From positions 165,560,667-165,624,666 of the forward strand of contig CM075673.1 of the NCBI GenBank assembly GCA_037962975.1: DNA of 64,000 nt, in the 5' to 3' direction. Made by a program: the position numbers and the translations under genes. Shown here in pieces: positions 56,981-64,000 of the stretch. Source of the DNA: Clitoria ternatea (lineage: Eukaryota; Streptophyta; Magnoliopsida; Fabales; Fabaceae). The notes beneath the pieces were generated by a model. It was not told the DNA's origin. It was given only the letters and a program-made list of their open reading frames with translations, and did not search any database. How positions within the stretch are numbered: position 1 is the first letter of the stretch; each line of letters opens with the position of its first letter.

Positions 56981-59479
56981 TATCTCTTCACCTGATGAGA
57001 CCCCTTTACCCTTTTGTAATTACATCCTTTCATCTTGAGCTGCTAGCTATACATCACATATATTTTGAACACAGAAATTCAAACAAAAAGGAGTGAGAAA
57101 CAGAATATAATACTTTACAGATAAGACATAAGCATAAGAGTTTTTACAAACTAATAAAATAATATCATTCATAATCTCATACACAATTAATTATAAATGT
57201 AGGATTTTCATACACATAACAATCATACTTTCATTCACAACCATTAACATAGAATATCATAATCACATGTATGACATGTAATGCTTTTAATACTATCTCA
57301 TTCAGTTTATGCATGTAGGCCCTTAAAGTTTTAGTTTGCACCAGGAGTTTACACTGTTCCATAATTTTGGATAATAATAACATAAATGTCTTCATGGCAT
57401 ATGGACAGCTCAATTGACATGGAAACACTTAGAGACTAATCAAATTGAGAAGGTTTTTATTGTGAAAGTACCCGACACTAGGGAACGACCCCAAGTCCCC
57501 TGAAGCACCCTTTCACACCCTTTCACACGCTCTCAACCCCATGATACATGAACTATTCACGTATTGAATTAGTTAAGACTTTTAGAAACTTAATTAATAT
57601 ACCATAAAGGTTTACAACATCATTTCAATAAACTTTACATTTCCATAATCTCTCCTCTGAATTTCTGTTATACAGAAATAATTTTAGTATAGCTTTTGAA
57701 TTCAAATCTCACCAAAAATTAAGTTTACAAGCCTTAAATATCTCAAAATTTTCTCATAGAAAACTTAAAATATTTACATAATCTTTCTCAAATTGAATCC
57801 TAACAAAATCAACCTGAGAAATCTTAATTATATCAAAATATCCTTTAGTTATTATCTTGGAAAAGTCAAAATCATTTACTTTAAAATTCTAATTTACTAA
57901 AAGAATTTAATTCTTAAAATCATTAAAAAATACTTAAAACTATAAATTTTTCTTTTATTCAAGAAATAACTATCTCAACCTTTTTATAAATTAATTTTCA
58001 TAAAATAGTTTCTTTCTAAAATGAATATTAGATTTTTATCCTAAATATTAAAAGTAAGGTTAATGAAAATAATTTTATTTATTTTATTTTTTTGAAAAAA
58101 TAAAAGACTAAAGTAATTATAAAATACTTTTTTCTTAGAATAAAAACTTAAAGTGTAAGGTAAGAATTACTGGGTTTTTAGCTTTTTTGTCATGCTTGCT
58201 ATATGCTTCAACTCCACATTTCAATATCATCACCACTCATCAATCACGCATCAATCACAACCAAATATTATCAATCACAATTAAACATTATCACTCACAA
58301 TCAAATTTTCTATTATCACAATTAAATATCATCAATCACAAATAGATATCATCAATCATAATCAAATAAAATAAATTAAATATTATTCATAAAAATCTAA
58401 ATTCAAAGTTTACTAGTTATATAAATTAATAGACTTAATTTTCAAGTCCTTATAGTCTATTCCTCGCATAGGTCTATGTAAGTCCACATAATCCAATCCT
58501 TGCATAGGTTTAGTTTAGTCCATATAGGTCATAATAGTCCAAGTCCTTGCATAAGTTTAGTCTAGTTCGCATAGGTTATCCAGGTTTTTGCATAGGTATT
58601 TCAGATCAAGTTACACAAGATACTTAATTTAAATTTTATTATAAATTTTAAGTTAAATTATTATTATTTTAAAAAAATAATATTACTCTTAAATTTAAAA
58701 GGAGTAGGGGACTTCTCCCATTATTCTTATATCTTTTCATATTATATTCCTATCTCACTCTCCCTTACCTTTAATTGTTACCAAAAGAGAGTTCATTTTG
58801 CGCCTTCGATTTCTAAAAATATTAATACCAATTTATTTCAGTATAGGCATAAGATGAAAATTAAGATTACTATATAAAACAAAAATGGTAAATTTTAAAT
58901 AATAAATAGTAAATAGTAAAATATAAATAGTAATAGTAAATAGTAAAACATGAATAGTAATAGTAAATAGTAAAACATAAATAGTAACCATAAATAGTAA
59001 AACATGAATAGTAATAGTAAATAGTAATAGTTAATAGTAATTCACTATTTAAATAGTAATTCACCATTTCCAATAGTAATTTACTATTGACATAGTAATT
59101 TACTATTTAGAATAGTAACTTAAAATAATATTATATCCAGTATAATAATAGATTTCTAAAATGATATGAAAATAAACTTAAAAAGTATAAAAGTGTTATA
59201 AATATTTTATTATTTATAGATGTCCATGTTGGCCCATATAAGGACTCTACCCCAAGCATAATGATCACTGTCTAATTCCCATTCAATCTCTCTTACTCTC
59301 TTCACTTCACTCTTCTTCTAAAAATTTAATCCTCTTTATTATTCTTGTTCTAATATTTTATAACACGTTATCAGCACGAAGTTCTGACCATCTGAGATCT
59401 AGTTTTGAGGTAATATATGATTATTATTATTATTATTTATAATTTTAATTTTATTATTTATGTATATATTATAAAAAGT

Positions 59480-60505
59480 TCCTGAAGAATTTATATTTTA
59501 AACATTCCTACAAGATGTATAAGATTATATCTATATTATAAAAAAAATATAGGTTCCTGAAGAACTTATTTATAAACATCCCTACAAGATGTATAAAATT
59601 AATAGTCAAAGTTCTTGAAGAATTTTAAAAATATTTATTAATAGTTCCTGAAGAACTACAACAATCTAAAAAAAAATTAAATTAAATTAAAATAATACAT
59701 TTGATAAACGTCCCTCCACCTGATGAATTATTACTTCCTTTATTTATTATATTCATGAACCTTGGCAATACCCAATTTTTATTTTTTATTTTTGCTTCAC
59801 ATTCTATGTTCTTCCAATTATACTTGCTTTTATTAAACATTGTTACTTTCCATTTAATGTTCCAATTCCAATTCCACTTTCTTTTATTAACTATTGTCAC
59901 TTTCCATTTAGTGTTTCACGTGAACATATAGTTTCACAGTATTATCATTGTAGCATGGATATTAACATTTTGCTTTAAGAATTTTATATTAACTATTGAA
60001 TGTTAACTATATTAATAGCTGATGCTTTGATTTCATATGATTAATTTCTAGATTTATAATTAGTATTTATAATTAATATAATATATTTTATATAAATAAA
60101 GGAGTTAATAAATAATATAACATTAACAAGGATTTGAACCTGAGACTTATAACATGATAAGTTATTATTATACCATTTAGCCATTAGTATTTAAATAATA
60201 TTTTATGAAATTTTAAATTTTCATTACCGAATTATTTATGTGAAATTTTATTTAAGTTTTATAAGTTACTTTATCTATCTTTAAAAAGATACAATATTAC
60301 TCTTATAAGAAAATAAGATATAATATAAATATTTATAATCATTATAAAATTTTCTAAAGAACTTATATTTAAGACATCCTTGTAGGATGTATAAAATTAA
60401 TGGTCATACAATTCGATCATTATTGAAGTCATAAATATTATATTATCATATATGTTCTGAAAGAAATTAAAAGAATTCTTGAAAAAACTTATTGATAATT
60501 TCTGA
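59480..60505. repeat. Interspersed GTTCCTGAAGAAC / ACAAGATGTATAA leader repeats
   Basis: The near-palindrome GTTCCTGAAGAA(C/T) and the partner catccctacaagatgtataa occur together near 59478-59522, 59550-59598, 59610-59660 and, more diverged, 60351-60400 and 60478-60515. Confidence 0.7.
60125..60187 (-). other. tRNA-like pol III A/B-box remnant
   Basis: The minus strand contains TGGCTAAATGG, a fair A box, and about 30 nt downstream GGTTCAAATCC, a perfect B box. The acceptor stem and anticodon arm do not fold properly, so it is a tRNA pseudogene or SINE head, not a working tRNA. Confidence 0.45.
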
Positions 60506-60696
60506 AGAATTACAATTATCTAAGAAATTAAAAAAAGGGGTAGTGTTATAATAATTGTAATGAGATAAAAGAAATTGTATTATACATTTACGTGAACCTA
60601 CTAGCTCCGGCTTTTAAACAATTCAATTATTATAAAAAATGTCAAAAGCTTTTAAACTATTCAATTATTATTAAAATGACAAAATGTTGGCATTTT

Positions 60697-60697
<1 letters not shown>

Positions 60698-60741
<44 letters not shown>
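60698..60741. repeat. (ATA)n microsatellite
   Basis: Run of about 14 aat/ata triplets. Confidence 0.9.
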
Positions 60742-61747
60742 TACATATATTGAGTCTACCATTAATTTTATTAATTCTATTTGTTTAATGAATTCATTCT
60801 TTAGCCATAATTTTATTATAGTTAAATTAATATATTTTGTGCTATTTAGAATCACTTCTAAATTAAAATTATGTGAAAAAAATCACTGGAAGTGATATAT
60901 TAGAAAAGGACATTCTGCACTTTTCATACATCCAATATGCTCTTGCAGTAGCAATATCATGAAAAAGTTTCATGAAATACTGAATTGATCATTTGTCTAC
61001 TTATGGTTGAACAAAATAACGAGCTTCTCATGCAAAATCATGAGTATCGTCCTACCTGTTCCATTCCCAGAAGTGAATGTAGCAACACATGATGCACACC
61101 AAAGCATCTCATTGATCTATACCAAAAATCCCTTTAAAATAAAGGGAAAATAATAGAGACAAATTTTACTGGTATGGATGATGTTTATACTCCCTTTGAT
61201 ATTGATAATTTCCTTGTTCTTCCTGAAGAAGACATTGACCACACGGTTGGAGAAGAGAGTGCCCCTAAATAAATTATTTTATGTTTTATGTAATTTGTTT
61301 TGTTATGAGTTTAGTATTTATTAATAAAATTTTATGTTAAATATTTATTGTTATTAATTATATTTTTTTTACTCATGATTTTTTTAATATTTAACAAAAA
61401 TGAATGCTCATATAAATGATGAAGATATATGTCTCGCAGACAGTGTAACAACTCATACTATTCTCAAGAATGAGAATTTTTTCTACCATATAGAAAAATA
61501 AGAAGCCAATTTTAATACTATATCCGGTAGTATAAATATAATTGAAGGCCCCGGCAGAGCCAGTATTTTGTTACATGGAGGAACAAAATTGCATATTGAA
61601 AATGTATTATATTCTACGAAGTCTCAAAGAAATTTATTGAGTTTTAAGGATATCCGCAGAAATGGATACCATATTAAGACCATAAATGAAGGAAATGATG
61701 AATATCTTTATATAATAAAGTTAATCTCTGATAAGAAATGTATATTG

Positions 61748-62976
61748 TGACGTCCTTCATCATTTTACCTTTATTTATACTCGTTTAATTAATTTTCACA
61801 ATAAATTTTTCACATTTAATTAAATTTAAATATTCCTTAATTCAAAATGACATTTATTTTTACTAAACAGTTCAAAATAATTATTATATTACACTTTGAA
61901 ATCCTAAAACTAATTAATTTTTAAAAGAAACCAAAAACATTAAACAAGGGGCATGACGCTGCATGTCAGCCCCACGCATAGCGTCAGCCCTCTGCTGCGT
62001 ACCTCACGCTACGCGTCAGCCTCACGCGTAGTGTGGGTATGACAGTAGCAACACCTGATGCTGTTACATATTTTAACCCATTTAATCAACTTCTAACCTA
62101 CCCAATTGGTCCGTTTTTGATCCGATTGCCACAAAATTCCACGGGCCACATGTTTTCCCCATTCCGGAATTGTTGGCGCCGTCCGTTCACCAAAATTCTA
62201 ACATATGTACAAGTTATGCACAAATGCAATTAGGTGCAAAACCCTTGCACTAAACATCCTAAATGAATCCCAATTGTACCAAAGCTAATGCACACACATT
62301 CTAAATGTCCTAGAGGACCTATCTGTACCTTCCGGGGTTTCTGAAACCCGTCGGATCCCGAAATCATCCATTCAATTTCTTAATTTCATAAATTCAACTA
62401 TGTGCATGATTTCCTAAATCAATTCAAACATTATTCTAGCATCAATCACCTAGCACACACATTAATCACGCATCAATACAACACCTGCCCATAACATTCA
62501 ACATTCACACATGTCAATGGCTCTATGCCATAAATCATCACACCACATCAAACGTAATCCTAATAAATTCATTACACATGGTTTGTTATCTATCACACAC
62601 ATAATCATACATTACATTCATCCTCGTTTCTTGGCATCAACCATCCTCTTGGTGTACCTCCGCAACATTAGTATCCTCCCTGTCACTGGTCACTAAAATT
62701 AAACAACAGCAAGGGTGAGTGTTTGGAATATCATAATTAATATAGAGTAAAATATTAAACTTATTAATACCTACAGCTCACATTATATGAATTCTTGAGC
62801 TTCCTGTACTTATCCATGTCCATATACATACACATATAATCACTAATCTTTAACATATTCAATGTCACAAACTCTTTATAATTTTTTACAGTTCATTCAA
62901 CACCATACACTCACCAATCCATATCACATTTTCAAATTCATAATTCATTTCCAATCATTAATTATCATCAAATCTA

Positions 62977-63016
<40 letters not shown>

Positions 63017-64000
63017 AACTGACTCTCATATAATTTGACGCCTAGTATCTGGATACTAAAGGACTGGCCTTCTGTTGGGAGTCTGACTTGACATCCCGTG
63101 AACCCGACTTGGTTCACCGAGCCTGACTTGGCTCTCCACCTCAATCACTGGGTCCGACTTGACCACTGGGTAGCTTAACTGGGCACAAAGACCACGGGAG
63201 TAAGAAAACAAGGGGTATATATACCGTTGGCCATCACAAACCACATAATCACATATCATATTTCATAATCATGACATATCATCAACAAACAACATATACA
63301 ACTACCAGAAACTGGCATGTGCTCACAATACAGGGCGACCGACTTGTCAAGCCCATCCATACAATGCTATCGTATATATCATCATGCATACGTAATCATC
63401 AATAATCCATAATTCCACATTCTTATTCATAATCAAATATGCATATACATCTCAAGGTGGAAATATCACACATATCTTTTACTTTCACCATTCCAATCTT
63501 TATTCACATCGATCCTGATCCGGTCTCAATACCGGTATCCGATCTGCTATACATATTTCAACGTCTTTGATAAGACATCTACGTGTAACCGGTGTCATCG
63601 GTATACATCTGGACTGTAATTCCGTATCAGGCGTTCTCCCTATACCGGTTGTTCAGGATAACACCATGACATCGGATAATACACACGACACTGTGCAAAA
63701 GACAAGGATTGTTGCTACAGGGATCGATCAATAATTCCCTGCACTACGAGCCAAATTCTGCTCACGGGAATGGTCAACTTGTTCCCTAATCCTAGTCTAC
63801 ATTCTCTATGCTCAATATAAAATAGCCACTTGACCCAATCACGCAGGTAAGTGCGCAATATAATAATGCTAATGGGAGTTGGTGGTTCCCCACCAACGAG
63901 TCCTCGTTAATCGAGCCAATCAGGTATATGAACTAACTTCATGATTGAAGTTACGGATCCTTCTTCTTCAGCTCTTTTACAACTGATTATTCTCTGAATA
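61748..64000 (+). mobile_element. Large gypsy-type LTR, truncated by window end
   Basis: It starts TGTGACGTCCTTCATC where it breaks the copia protease frame. The following 2.25 kb is non-coding, with several short ccggt-containing dyads (63500-63660), a CACGCTACGCGT / ACGCGTAGTGTG inverted pair near 62003-62035 and a (TA)n run at 62977-63012. The far end is outside the window, so solo LTR and full element cannot be told apart. Confidence 0.55.

Larger units (their letters stand above)
55676..59218 (-). mobile_element. Diverged LTR related to the 17997-28269 chromovirus, interrupted
   Basis: It begins gtgtaacaccccctt at 55676. From 57080 on it parallels the chromovirus LTR: aaaggagtgagaaacagaat, then tttacactgttccataatt, the tgaaagtacccgacactagg block, taggtctatgtaagtcca, the aaggagtaggggact block and the aaatagtaa minisatellite (about 58890-59120). 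The U3 end corresponding to 20410-20830 is missing. An unrelated LTR (55937-~56980) sits inside. No coding region is attached, so this is an old truncated solo LTR. Confidence 0.75.
59221..61747 (+). mobile_element. Ty1/copia (Retrofit-type) remnant
   Basis: An LTR 3' end (to about 59364) leads into ataacacgttatcagcacga (59361-59380), the LTR/PBS junction characteristic of Retrofit-like copia elements. A non-coding leader with repeated gttcctgaagaact and catccctacaagatgtataa blocks follows. Then come a gag remnant near 60900-61080 (frame pieces resembling QYALAVAIS, VAEQNNELLMQNHE, PFPEVNVATHDAH) and a protease/pre-integrase piece near 61430-61747 (DSVTTHTILKNENFF, then NTISGSINIIEGPGRASILL, then ENVLYSTKSQRNLLSF). 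It is frameshifted, then cut by another LTR at 61748. Confidence 0.8.

Noticed and set aside
60125..60187. A functional tRNA gene
   Set aside because: The A and B boxes look good, but acceptor, T and anticodon stems do not pair correctly.

Overview
This is a repeat-rich nuclear window from a dicot plant. The legume assignment is an inference from the style of the retrotransposons and host genes, and nothing in the sequence proves it. The host genes have canonical GT-AG introns, non-coding DNA is strongly AT-rich with many (TA)n and (ATT)n tracts, and most of the sequence is nested LTR retrotransposon. There is no bacterial-style operon, CRISPR array or convincing functional tRNA/rRNA gene.

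Layout: 1-317 is the end of a CACTA-type DNA transposon. 1960-7600 holds part of a Ty3/gypsy element with a very long LTR, carrying an almost perfect 0.56-kb tandem duplication and a 60-bp palindrome-bearing array, flanked by two copies of a 0.5-kb dispersed repeat. 7600-12830 is a decayed Ty1/copia region: RNase H, LTR, then gag and protease, with a 2.4-kb gypsy-type LTR inserted in the RNase H. 13500-15600 holds an Athila/Tat-like LTR and a LINE RNase H remnant. 17997-28269 is a complete, probably very young Ty3/gypsy chromovirus (Tekay/Del-like): an open 1468-residue gag-pol, TGTAACA-type 2.83-kb LTRs that are nearly identical, PBS, PPT and a 5-bp target duplication.

Three host genes can be modelled with intact reading frames: an AUX1/LAX auxin influx carrier (30931-35900, 8 exons, 488 aa, plus strand), a DUF247 protein (43489-41834, 2 exons, 504 aa, minus strand), and an unfamiliar RS-repeat protein with a helical C-terminal domain (51269-53252, 3 exons, 343 aa, plus strand). 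They show no operon-like relation; each stands alone between transposon-derived blocks.

From 44889 to 50320 a Tat-like gypsy element (TSD catat) sits inside an old copia LTR and has lost its integrase by a deletion joining RNase H to the LTR. From 55676 to the end come a diverged LTR related to the young chromovirus with a Tat-like LTR inside it, a copia (Retrofit-type) remnant, and another large LTR that runs off the window.

I found no convincing new multi-gene system. The items most worth a second look are the RS-repeat gene, the auxin-response-element palindrome across the start codon of the auxin carrier, the MITE-derived splice donor region of the DUF247 gene, and the promoter architecture of the young chromovirus.
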